Of a DNA stretch of 14,176 bases, positions 7,136-14,039 are shown piece after piece. The stretch lies in NCBI GenBank assembly GCA_947442095.1, contig CANEVG010000042.1, forward strand, positions 1 through 14,176, in the 5' to 3' direction. The stretch comes from Sphingomonadaceae bacterium (GTDB lineage: Bacteria > Pseudomonadota > Alphaproteobacteria > Sphingomonadales > Sphingomonadaceae). Position numbers and translations under genes: made by a program. Under the pieces are notes generated by a model. That model ran no database searches, was not told the DNA's origin, and was given only the letters and a program-made list of their open reading frames with translations. Position 1 is the stretch's first letter. Every line of letters starts with the position of its first letter.

Positions 7136-8359
7136 TTAACGCAGTGACACGACATTGTCGGAGACGCGCGGATCACGGCGATCCCCGCGATACTGGCTGG
7201 CCATCGGCTCGTCCGAAACCTCGAACACGTCGGTCGCGCCGAAGCCGTTGAACGCGGTCTTCATGGCCGCGCCATAAGCGCCGAGCATCCCGATCTCGAT
7301 GAAATCGCCCGCCTTGATGTCCGCCGGAAGCGCAAAAGGCCCGTCCATGTGGTCCATGTCGTCGCAAGTTGGGCCCCAGAAGCTGAACGGCTCCAGTTCG
7401 ATCTCGGTGTCTTCGTTTGCCGCGCCTTGGCGCAGCACGCGGACCGGGAAACGCCAGCCCACATGCGCGGCATCGAACAGCGCGCCATACGCGCCGTCGT
7501 TGATATACAACTCGGTGCCGCGGCGTTTTTCGACGCGCACGATCATCGAATTATACTCAGCGCAGAGCGCGCGGCCCGGCTCGCACCACAGTTCGGCCGA
7601 ATAGGACACCGGGAGCGATTCGTAAGTGCGGTCGATCACGCCGAAGTAGTCCTCGAGCGGCGGAGGCTCCATGCCCGGATAGATCGATGGGAACCCGCCG
7701 CCGACATCGATGATGTCAACCGTAACCGATGCATCGACGATCGCCGCGCGGACGCGCTCAAGCGCCTGGACATAGGCGTGCGGGCTCATCGACTGGCTTC
7801 CGACGTGGAAGCAGACGCCGAGCGAATCGGCAACCTGCCGCGTGGCCTGCAAAAGTTCTGCCGCGCCCGTGAGATCGCAGCCGAACTTCGAGGCGAGGCT
7901 GAGCTCAGAATATTCCGACGACACGCGAAGGCGCACACACAGCGTCAGATCTTCAGGCAGCACGCCGCCGTTGGCCGCCGTGGTCGCGTCACGGATCTTT
8001 TCCAGTTCTTCGATCGAATCGAGGCTGAACACGCGCACACCATGCTTGGCATAAGCCTCGACAATGGCGCTCGGCGTCTTGACCGGATGCATAAAGCACA
8101 GCGTGGCATCGGGCAGTGCGGCCCGGGCCATGCGCACTTCGGCAACCGAAGCGACGTCATAATGCGTGATCCCGGCGCCCCACAACACGCGGAGCAAGTC
8201 CGGCGAAGGGTTTGCCTTTACCGCATAGAGCGTGCGCCCCGGAAACTTCTCCACGAAGAAACGGGCAGCGCGCGCCGCAGCATGCGGTCGGTTCAAAATG
8301 GCGGGTTGGTCAGGCGCAGCAGCGCCAGCTACAGCCAATGCGTCAGGATGGATGTGCAA
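7136..8359 (-). CDS. Fold III ornithine/lysine decarboxylase
   Basis: This cytoplasmic pyridoxal-phosphate enzyme of the alanine-racemase-fold (eukaryotic-type) decarboxylase family converts ornithine to putrescine; some alphaproteobacterial members also accept lysine. The 407-residue product has the cofactor lysine in LYAVKANPSPD (Lys48), HVGSQ, the glycine loop DVGGGFPSIYPG, EPGRALCAE, and the active-site cysteine Cys332 in FWGPTCDDMDHMDG. All key residues are present and the length is normal. No ATG is available: the TTG at 8359 gives MHIHPDAL, with only GGGGG about nine bases upstream, so translation initiation may be weak or regulated. It is the last gene of the minus-strand polyamine block, 172 bp after the serine hydrolase, with its own candidate promoter, and ends in a strong terminator. 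Ornithine versus lysine preference cannot be decided from the motifs. Confidence 0.93.
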   Translation of the reverse strand: MHIHPDALAVAGAAAPDQPAILNRPHAAARAARFFVEKFPGRTLYAVKANPSPDLLRVLWGAGITHYDVASVAEVRMARAALPDATLCFMHPVKTPSAIVEAYAKHGVRVFSLDSIEELEKIRDATTAANGGVLPEDLTLCVRLRVSSEYSELSLASKFGCDLTGAAELLQATRQVADSLGVCFHVGSQSMSPHAYVQALERVRAAIVDASVTVDIIDVGGGFPSIYPGMEPPPLEDYFGVIDRTYESLPVSYSAELWCEPGRALCAEYNSMIVRVEKRRGTELYINDGAYGALFDAAHVGWRFPVRVLRQGAANEDTEIELEPFSFWGPTCDDMDHMDGPFALPADIKAGDFIEIGMLGAYGAAMKTAFNGFGATDVFEVSDEPMASQYRGDRRDPRVSDNVVSLR

Positions 8360-8435
8360 CTCAAGGGACCCCCAAACGGATAATTGCCAAAAAGCTGCCT
8401 TGCGGTTTGGAAGTCCCCATGGGGCAGCGAAGGCG

Positions 8436-8463
8436 TAAATAGCCCCCCCAACCTGAACTTCAA
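8436..8463 (-). promoter_or_regulatory. Candidate promoter of the decarboxylase gene
   Basis: On the minus strand TTGAAG (8463-8458) is followed after 16 bases by TATTTA (8441-8436), leaving about 70 bases of leader before the TTG start. The spacer contains seven consecutive G. The match to a housekeeping promoter is fair, and the 172-bp gap to the preceding gene supports an independent start. Confidence 0.4.
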
Positions 8464-8531
8464 GTGAAAAAAGGGGTGGTTCACATCATTGTCACAAATT
8501 TGAAACACATTTGACCGGAACGCCCGATTAC

Positions 8532-9770
8532 CTAGGGGTTGAGCGCGTCTGCCAGCGCGCGCCACGCGGGGATCGAAAGCGGATCATTGGCACTGCTGGT
8601 CGCGATGGGATGTGAGCCGAATCGCGCGATAACCATTTCGGCTTGCGGATCGATCCACAGCGTCTGCCCATGGATGCCCCGGCCAGTGAGGGCGCCGTGG
8701 TTGTCGTGGGCATGCCACCACTGGCTACCATAGCTCCAACCCGGCAGATGTGGATAGGCCACAGGATCGAAATGCGCCGGCTTCCCGCCACGGCGGATGC
8801 GGGCAACGTCCGCCTCGGGGATCACGACCACCCCGTTGTTCTGGCCATCGTTCCTAAGCGCCTCGCCGAAGCGCAGAAGATCCTCGAGCCGCAGATTGAG
8901 CCCGCCACCTGCAAACGGCGTCCCCACTTCGTCAACCATGAGATCGGCATCGCCGAGCATGCCCAGCGGCTGCCACAGGCGCTCGGAGAGCATCTGGTGG
9001 AGCGGCTTGCCCTCGATTCGCGTGATGATCCACGCTAGCACGTCGGTATTGGGTGTGCGGTAGACGAAACGCTCGCCATGCGCGCCCGTGCCGGGCACCG
9101 TCCTGAGGTAATCCCAAAGGTTGTGCGGCCCGGTGTAGCCTGTAGGTCGCGGCGTCAGGCCGAGCGCGGCGCTATAGGCGCCGATGCCCGAATTGGGATC
9201 GGCATAGTCTTCGGAGTAATCGAGCGCGGTGGTCATGTCGTGAACTTGGCCGATCGTGGCGCTGCCGAAGCCACTGGAGGCGAGTTCGGGAATCACGCTG
9301 TCAACGCGGGCGCCGAGGTCGATCCGCCCTTCCCCGATCAGCAATTCGGCCAAGGTGCCAACGAAGCTCTTGGTCACCGAAAAAGCGATGTGGCGGGTTT
9401 CCGGCGTGGTTATCCCGAACCAGCGTTCGAACACGACCTCGCCCTTGTGCAGCACCAGGATGCCATCGGTGAAGACCCGGGTCAGCGATTGCTCGAAGCT
9501 GATCTCGGTATCCGAGCCGAGCGGGGTGAAGCGCACCGCGCCCAGATCGGGCCTCAGATTGCGCGGAAACGGCACGCCATGCCCACTGGCCGCAACGCGC
9601 ACCGTGGGCGTGAAGCTACGCATGTTCGAATAGGACCAGCGGATCATCGGGAAGCGCATGTGATCGGCGCGGGCGGCGAGAATGCGCTTTTCCGGTGGCG
9701 GCGGCGCTCCGACCATCCAGCCCATCGTCACCGGGTCGCTGGTTACGCCGTCAAGGACTTTGCCCGCCAT
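8532..9770 (-). CDS. NylB-like serine hydrolase (beta-lactamase/class C-type fold)
   Basis: The 412-residue product belongs to the penicillin-binding/class C beta-lactamase superfamily. The nucleophile motif is SVTK (Ser131, Lys134), followed by Tyr189 in SEDYADPNS, Tyr237 in FVYRTPNTD, and GIHGQTLWIDP in place of the KTG box. Serine-to-tyrosine spacings and the HGQ box resemble 6-aminohexanoate-dimer hydrolases (NylB) and related amidases and esterases rather than true beta-lactamases. No signal peptide or membrane segment is seen, so a cytoplasmic enzyme is likely. The ATG at 9770 has GGAGAG five bases before it; a GTG at 9776 is too close to that site. It starts 40 bp after nspC on the same strand and precedes the decarboxylase, so it is probably co-transcribed with polyamine genes. 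Its substrate is unknown; an amide or ester linked to polyamine metabolism is a guess. Confidence 0.85.
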   Translation of the reverse strand: MAGKVLDGVTSDPVTMGWMVGAPPPPEKRILAARADHMRFPMIRWSYSNMRSFTPTVRVAASGHGVPFPRNLRPDLGAVRFTPLGSDTEISFEQSLTRVFTDGILVLHKGEVVFERWFGITTPETRHIAFSVTKSFVGTLAELLIGEGRIDLGARVDSVIPELASSGFGSATIGQVHDMTTALDYSEDYADPNSGIGAYSAALGLTPRPTGYTGPHNLWDYLRTVPGTGAHGERFVYRTPNTDVLAWIITRIEGKPLHQMLSERLWQPLGMLGDADLMVDEVGTPFAGGGLNLRLEDLLRFGEALRNDGQNNGVVVIPEADVARIRRGGKPAHFDPVAYPHLPGWSYGSQWWHAHDNHGALTGRGIHGQTLWIDPQAEMVIARFGSHPIATSSANDPLSIPAWRALADALNP

Positions 9771-9810
9771 TCGCACTCTCCGCTCTGGTTTTCGTTGCGG
9801 AGAGGATGCC

Positions 9811-11007
9811 TCATGAAACGCGGTCGCGGAAGGCCTCCCACGAAAAACGCTTCACGCATTCTAGCGCATCGGTTTCGCTGTCCCACAGCCAGATCGAAGG
9901 GAGCGGGACGCCGTTGAATGTCGTGGTCTTGACCATCGAGTAGTGCGCCTGATCGAGGAAGGCGAAGCGGGTGCCGGGTTCAGCAAGGCCGGGCTTGCGA
10001 TAATCGCCGACAACGTCACCGGCGAGGCACGAAGGGCCGCCAAGGCGCACCGGTGCATCGCCTGCACCGTCCTCGTACTCGTCGATGGGCAGTTCGCCGA
10101 GCATGGCGGGGCGATAGGGCGCCTCGATCACATCGGGCATGTGGCAGGTGGCGGAAATGTCGGTGACGGCGAGTTTCATGCCGTTGTCCAGCGTATCGAG
10201 CACCGTGCCGACGAGAATACCTGCATCGAGCGCGACGGCCTCGCCCGGCTCAAGGTAGATCTCGCATCCGGTTTCGGCCTTAACGCTCTGCAGAAACGCG
10301 ACAAGTTCGTCGCGCTGGTAGTCTGCACGGGTCACGTGGTGACCGCCGCCGAAGTTGAGCCATTTAAGCGCGCCGAACCAGGGCGCGATCTGCGGTTTGA
10401 GCGCGGCCCAGGTGCGTTCGAGCGGCTCGAAATCCTGTTCGCACAGCGTGTGGAAATGGAGGCCGCTAACGCCTTCGAGATGTTCAGACTTAAGCTGATC
10501 GACAGGGAAGCCGAGGCGCGAATGGGGAGCGCAGGGATCATAGCGCGGCACTTCACCTTCCGCGTGCAAGGGATTGATGCGAAGACCGATATCGAAGGCT
10601 TCGCCTGCTTCACGTGCTGCCTTAAGTTCCGGCGCGAAGCGGGCGTGCTGGCCAGGGGTGTTGAAGATCACGTGGTCTGACAGGCGCAGAATTTCGGGGA
10701 GATCCTGGGCCTTGTAGGCGGCGCAATACGTCGCGACTTCACCGGAATAGTGTTCGGCCGCAAGCCGCGCTTCCCACAAGCCTGAGGTGCAGACGCCGTC
10801 GAGGTATTGGCCAATGACAGGCGCAACGCGCCACATCGAGAACGCCTTCATGGCCGCAAGGACCTTGATCCCGGCGCGGCCCTGGATATCGGCCAGCACC
10901 GCCAGATTGGCCCGCAGGCGCGCAGCATCCACGACGAACGCGGGGCTGTCGACGCGGGTTAGGTCAAAGTGGGCGAAGGCGCCCGGGTCGCCAGCTCTGG
11001 TTTCCAT
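9811..11007 (-). CDS. nspC: Carboxynorspermidine/carboxyspermidine decarboxylase NspC
   Basis: This fold III pyridoxal-phosphate decarboxylase removes the carboxyl group from carboxyspermidine or carboxynorspermidine to give spermidine or norspermidine. The 398-residue product shows the cofactor lysine in LAAMKAFSMW (Lys54), the HFHTLCEQ motif, the glycine-rich LNFGGGHHVT, EPGEAV, and GGPSCLAGDVVGDY with the active-site cysteine near the C-terminus. These are NspC-specific variants, distinct from the ornithine/lysine decarboxylase in the same cluster. The ATG at 11007 is preceded by AAGGGAG with six bases between; upstream in-frame extension begins only with a TTG inside a palindromic repeat and is rejected. 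The gene lies downstream of its partner dehydrogenase, separated by that repeat, and upstream of the serine hydrolase. Confidence 0.95.
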   Translation of the reverse strand: METRAGDPGAFAHFDLTRVDSPAFVVDAARLRANLAVLADIQGRAGIKVLAAMKAFSMWRVAPVIGQYLDGVCTSGLWEARLAAEHYSGEVATYCAAYKAQDLPEILRLSDHVIFNTPGQHARFAPELKAAREAGEAFDIGLRINPLHAEGEVPRYDPCAPHSRLGFPVDQLKSEHLEGVSGLHFHTLCEQDFEPLERTWAALKPQIAPWFGALKWLNFGGGHHVTRADYQRDELVAFLQSVKAETGCEIYLEPGEAVALDAGILVGTVLDTLDNGMKLAVTDISATCHMPDVIEAPYRPAMLGELPIDEYEDGAGDAPVRLGGPSCLAGDVVGDYRKPGLAEPGTRFAFLDQAHYSMVKTTTFNGVPLPSIWLWDSETDALECVKRFSWEAFRDRVS

Positions 11008-11025
11008 GATTGCTCCCTTGATCCT

Positions 11026-11132
11026 CCCCTTCAAGGGGGGGTGGCAGTCCGCAGGACCGACGGAGGGGTAGCGGCGTGCTGCACGTGCCGCTCCACCACC
11101 TGCGGTGGTTCCCCTCCCCGCTTGCGGGGAGG
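11026..11132. repeat. Palindromic intergenic repeat element (five stem-loops)
   Basis: About 107 bp between two co-directional genes consist almost wholly of short inverted repeats: CCCCTT/AAGGGG (11026-11038), GTCC/GGAC (11047-11057), AGCGGC/GCCGCT (11070-11092), ACCACC/GGTGGT (11095-11109), and CCTCCCCGC/GCGGGGAGG (11113-11132). The CCTCCCC and GGGGAGG ends resemble the multi-copy palindromic elements common between genes in sphingomonads. Copy number in this genome cannot be judged from the window. In the transcript it could stabilise ends or tune expression of nspC relative to the dehydrogenase. Confidence 0.65.
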
Positions 11133-11136
11133 AATT

Positions 11137-12342
11137 TCAGAACGCCAGCGGCCTGTCCAACTCCTTGACCTGCCAAGGCAGACCTTGCTTGTTGAGCATG
11201 TCCATGTAGGGATCGGGATCGAACTGTTCGATGTTGAACACGCCCGCGCCCGACCACACGCCCTGCACCAAGAGCGCCGCGCCGATCATCGCGGGGACGC
11301 CGGTGGTGTAACTGACGGCCTGGTTGCCGGTTTCGGCGTAGGCGTCCTCATGATCGCAGATGTTGTAGATGTAGAAGGTCTTCTCCACTCCGTCTTTCAG
11401 GCCCGTGGCGATATCGCCGATGTTGGTCTTGCCCTTGGTCGTCGGGCCCAGGCTGGCAGGCTCAGGGAGCACGGCCTTCAGGAACTGCAGCGGGATGATT
11501 TCCTGCCCGTTGTAGATCACTGGGTCGATCCGGGTCATGCCCACGTTCTGCAGCACGGTGAGGTGCGTGATATAGGCATCACCGAAGGTCATCCAGAAGC
11601 GGATGCGCTCGACCTCGGGCAGGTGATGCGCAAGGCTTTCGAGCTCTTCGTGGTACATGAGGTACATGTTCTTGGGGCCGACCGCTTCGAAATCGAAGGT
11701 CTGGCGGATGGTGAGCGCAGGCGTTTCGACCCATTCACCGTTCAGCCAGTGGCGCGCCGGCGCGGTCACTTCGCGGATGTTGATTTCCGGGTTGAAATTG
11801 GTGGCAAAGTGCTGGCCGTGGTCGCCGCCGTTGCAATCGAGGATGTCGAGCGTGCGGATCGTGTCGAGCTTATGCTTCTTGAGCCAGGTGGCGAAAACTG
11901 ACGTCACGCCTGGATCGAAGCCCGAGCCCAGCAGCGCGGTAAGCCCGGCGGCCTTGAAGCGCTCCTGATAGGCCCATTGCCAGTGGTATTCGAACTTGGC
12001 CTCGTCGATCGGTTCATAGTTCGCGGTGTCCAAGTAGTTGACCCCCGCGGCAAGGCAGGCGTCCATGATGTGGAGGTCCTGATAGGGTAGCGCGAGATTG
12101 ACGACGAGCGCGGGCTTGAGCTCTTTCAGCAGCGCGGTGGTGGCCGCAACGTCATCGGCATCGAGCGCGTAAGTCGCAACCATCACGCCGGTGCGTTCCT
12201 TGACCGAGGCGGCAATGGCCTCGCACTTGGAGACCGTGCGGCTGGCGAGCGCGATTTCGCTGAAGATGTCTGCGTTCATCGCCATCTTGTGAACAGCAAC
12301 CGAACCGACGCCGCCTGCGCCGATAACAAGGACTTTGGCCAT
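11137..12342 (-). CDS. Carboxynorspermidine/carboxyspermidine dehydrogenase (saccharopine dehydrogenase family)
   Basis: This NAD(P)H-dependent enzyme condenses a diamine with L-aspartate beta-semialdehyde and reduces the imine to carboxyspermidine (from putrescine) or carboxynorspermidine (from diaminopropane). The 401-residue product starts with the Rossmann motif KVLVIGAGGVGS (Gly8, Gly10, Gly11, Gly13). It continues with VVNLALPYQDLHIMDACL, GVNYLDTANYEP, GLTALLGSGFDPGVTSVFA and DCNGGDHG, typical of the LYS1-like bacterial family. The partner decarboxylase NspC lies next downstream, which supports the polyamine role over lysine metabolism. The ATG at 12342 has GGGAG seven bases upstream; the GTG at 12366 would add eight residues ahead of the Rossmann fold. 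It is the first gene of the minus-strand polyamine block and diverges from the dehydratase gene across 70 bp; no convincing promoter was found there. Confidence 0.93.
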   Translation of the reverse strand: MAKVLVIGAGGVGSVAVHKMAMNADIFSEIALASRTVSKCEAIAASVKERTGVMVATYALDADDVAATTALLKELKPALVVNLALPYQDLHIMDACLAAGVNYLDTANYEPIDEAKFEYHWQWAYQERFKAAGLTALLGSGFDPGVTSVFATWLKKHKLDTIRTLDILDCNGGDHGQHFATNFNPEINIREVTAPARHWLNGEWVETPALTIRQTFDFEAVGPKNMYLMYHEELESLAHHLPEVERIRFWMTFGDAYITHLTVLQNVGMTRIDPVIYNGQEIIPLQFLKAVLPEPASLGPTTKGKTNIGDIATGLKDGVEKTFYIYNICDHEDAYAETGNQAVSYTTGVPAMIGAALLVQGVWSGAGVFNIEQFDPDPYMDMLNKQGLPWQVKELDRPLAF

Positions 12343-12412
12343 GAGGTCACTCCCAAACCGATCCACGCCGCAGCCGCTAGCGCTTCGAAAGCAGCGCCTT
12401 TAGGGTAAGCCC

Positions 12413-13411
12413 ATGACAAACCCAAGTCCACAATTGCCCCATACCCCTTCAGACCGTGCGCCAACCCGCGACGGTGTGCTGCGCGCGGCGTCCAAAGTCG
12501 CCGCACTGCTGCCGTGCACACCGCTCTTGCCGCTGGAACTGCCGCATGGCGGGATGGTGTGGTGCAAGGCGGAAAGCCTGCAGCCGATGGGCGCGTTCAA
12601 GATCCGCGGGGCATGGCACCGGATGACCGACTTGACCGAGGACGAGCGCGCGCGCGGCGTGGTCGCCGTTTCGAGCGGCAACCATGCGCAAGGCGTGGCC
12701 TGGGCGGCGCAGCGGCTGGGAATTGCGGCGACAATCGTCATGCCGTCAGACGCGCCGCATGTGAAGCTTTCGGAGACCCGGCGGCTGGGGGCCGAAGTCG
12801 TTCTTTATGAGCGGCTTACGCAATCACGGGATGCCATTGCAGCGGAGATCTGCGCCGCGCGGGGCTGCGTGCTGGTCCATGCCTATGGCGATCCCTGGGT
12901 GATCGAAGGCCAGGGCAGCACCGGGATCGAACTCGCCTCGCAGATGGCGTGCTTTGCTGGCGGGCCGCCGACGCGGGTCGTGACGCCGTGCGGCGGCGGC
13001 GGGCTGGCTTCCGGGCTGGCGCTGGCCTGCCCCGAGGCCGAGATCGTGCCGGTGGAGCCCGAAGGCTGGGATGATGTGACGCGCAGTCTGGCAGGCGGCG
13101 CGATTGTCGGCGTTGGCGCAAATCCGCCCGCCACGTCCTGCGACGCTTTGCAGACCATGGCGACCTTTCCGATCAACTTTGCGGTCATGACCTCGCGCGG
13201 CATGCAGGGCGTGACGGTGAGCGAGGCGGCGGTGCGCAGCGCGCAGGCCTACGCCTTTGCGAGGTTGCATCTGGTGATCGAGCCGGGCGGCGCGGCGGCC
13301 CTCGCAGCAGTGCTCTCTGGACAGGTGCCGAGCGACGGACGGACGGCGGTGATCCTTACCGGCGGGAATGTCGATCCGGACGCGTTTGCAAAAGCGATCA
13401 GTTGCAATTGA
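12413..13411 (+). CDS. Threonine/serine dehydratase-like PLP enzyme (fold type II)
   Basis: The 332-residue product is a fold type II pyridoxal-phosphate enzyme. The cofactor lysine is Lys63 in SLQPMGAFKIRGA, followed by SSGNHAQG (from residue 87), the phosphate-binding loop CGGGGL, EPGGAAALAA, and GGNVD near the C-terminus. There is no C-terminal ACT domain, so it is not the isoleucine-regulated biosynthetic threonine deaminase. Catabolic threonine or serine dehydratase, serine racemase or a hydroxyaspartate dehydratase are all possible. GAFK instead of the common GSFK and EPGGA instead of EPSGA are minor departures. The ATG at 12413 has AGGG (12402-12405) seven bases upstream. It diverges from the polyamine block and is followed 52 bp later by the MAPEG gene. 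Confidence 0.85.
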   Translation: MTNPSPQLPHTPSDRAPTRDGVLRAASKVAALLPCTPLLPLELPHGGMVWCKAESLQPMGAFKIRGAWHRMTDLTEDERARGVVAVSSGNHAQGVAWAAQRLGIAATIVMPSDAPHVKLSETRRLGAEVVLYERLTQSRDAIAAEICAARGCVLVHAYGDPWVIEGQGSTGIELASQMACFAGGPPTRVVTPCGGGGLASGLALACPEAEIVPVEPEGWDDVTRSLAGGAIVGVGANPPATSCDALQTMATFPINFAVMTSRGMQGVTVSEAAVRSAQAYAFARLHLVIEPGGAAALAAVLSGQVPSDGRTAVILTGGNVDPDAFAKAISCN

Positions 13412-13463
13412 CAATTGAATTATCGCTGTTCACCTTGATGTCAGCAACAAACGGGGGGCCGCA

Positions 13464-13904
13464 ATGACGGGTATGGACATTCTGAAGCCGGTGGTCGCGC
13501 TGGCGATCTGGACGATGGTGATGTGGGTGTGGATGTATGCCACGCGCATTCCCGCGATCACCGCGCTGCCGAAAACCGACGATCCGAACGCCGATGTGGG
13601 CTGGACGGGCGCAAAGCTGGAAGGGCTGATCAAGCCGAGTATCCAGTGGAAAGCGCATAATTACAATCACCTGCATGAGGCACCCACGGTTTTTTATGCG
13701 GTTGCACTGGTGTTGGCGCTGACCGGACAAGGTGATGGTGTAAATCTGACGGTCGCGTGGGTCTATGTGGGCCTGCGCGTGGTCCACTCGATCTTCCAGT
13801 CGACCGTGAACAAGGTTGCGCCGCGTTTCCTGCTGTTCGTGTTGTCGAGCATTGCACTTATGGCGCTGATCACCCAAGCGGCGATGGCGGTGTTCAGCGC
13901 GTAG
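13464..13904 (+). CDS. MAPEG-family membrane protein
   Basis: The 146-residue product fits the MAPEG family (membrane-associated proteins in eicosanoid and glutathione metabolism) in length and pattern. It has four hydrophobic segments (about residues 9-26, 75-88, 95-108 and 121-142) with the conserved NYNHLHEAPTVFY and WVYVGLRVVHSIFQSTVNK between or within them. Some family members are glutathione transferases or peroxidases, but many bacterial ones have no known substrate, and none can be assigned here. The ATG at 13464 follows a run of six G (13453-13458) with five bases between. A TTGACA (13408-13413) overlaps the previous stop codon, but no good -10 box follows. Immediately after the stop lies the structured element at 13909-14018. 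Confidence 0.88.
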   Translation: MTGMDILKPVVALAIWTMVMWVWMYATRIPAITALPKTDDPNADVGWTGAKLEGLIKPSIQWKAHNYNHLHEAPTVFYAVALVLALTGQGDGVNLTVAWVYVGLRVVHSIFQSTVNKVAPRFLLFVLSSIALMALITQAAMAVFSA

Positions 13905-13908
13905 TTTG

Positions 13909-13931
13909 CTGTTTCAACCTAGCCGAAACAG
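13909..13931. other. Stem-loop directly after the MAPEG gene
   Basis: CTGTTTC and GAAACAG form a perfect 7-bp stem with a nine-base loop, starting five bases after the MAPEG stop. No T-run follows on either strand, so it is not a classical terminator. It abuts without gap the larger inverted repeat starting at 13932. Confidence 0.5.
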
Positions 13932-14018
13932 AGCGGCACCGGCCCGACCCCCATTCAGGGTACTCCCGCCATTTGTTTACTTGGGGGTGGCCAGGCGGCG
14001 GAGCAGGCCGGTGCCGCT
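13932..14018. other. Large structured intergenic element, possible ncRNA or small mobile repeat
   Basis: Outer arms AGCGGCACCGGCC (13932-13944) and GGCCGGTGCCGCT (14006-14018) pair perfectly over 13 bp. Nested inside, ACCCCCA (13947-13953) pairs with TGGGGGT (13982-13988), and GGG/CCC form a small hairpin around TACT (13958-13967). CCGCC (13966-13970) could alternatively pair with GGCGG (13994-13998) outside the second stem, a pseudoknot. No target-site duplication is seen at the ends. The strand is undecided: it lies 21 bp past the stop of the minus-strand methyltransferase and 27 bp past the MAPEG stop. I do not recognise a known RNA family. Confidence 0.5.
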
Positions 14019-14039
14019 ATCTGTGTCAACGGAGCAATC

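Noticed and set aside
7349..8383. Plus-strand open frame of about 344 codons opposite the decarboxylase
   Set aside because: It is the shadow of a well-conserved decarboxylase and contains no domain I recognise.
8532..9770. True beta-lactamase (resistance gene)
   Set aside because: There is no signal peptide, the KTG box is replaced by HGQ, and the context is metabolic; NylB-like or esterase-type activity fits better.
11026..11132. CRISPR array
   Set aside because: The stem-loops differ in sequence and spacing; there are no identical repeats with unique spacers and no cas genes.
10969..11901. Plus-strand open frame opposite the dehydrogenase gene
   Set aside because: It begins inside nspC, crosses the palindromic repeat and mirrors the dehydrogenase; no family motif.
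13408..13440. TTGACA as the -35 box of a MAPEG promoter
   Set aside because: The hexamer is perfect, but no acceptable -10 box lies 16-18 bases downstream (CACCTT at best), so I do not list it as a feature.
13932..14018. Insertion element with target-site duplication
   Set aside because: The flanks (CAG left, ATC right) show no direct repeat, so mobility is only one of several options and is not called.
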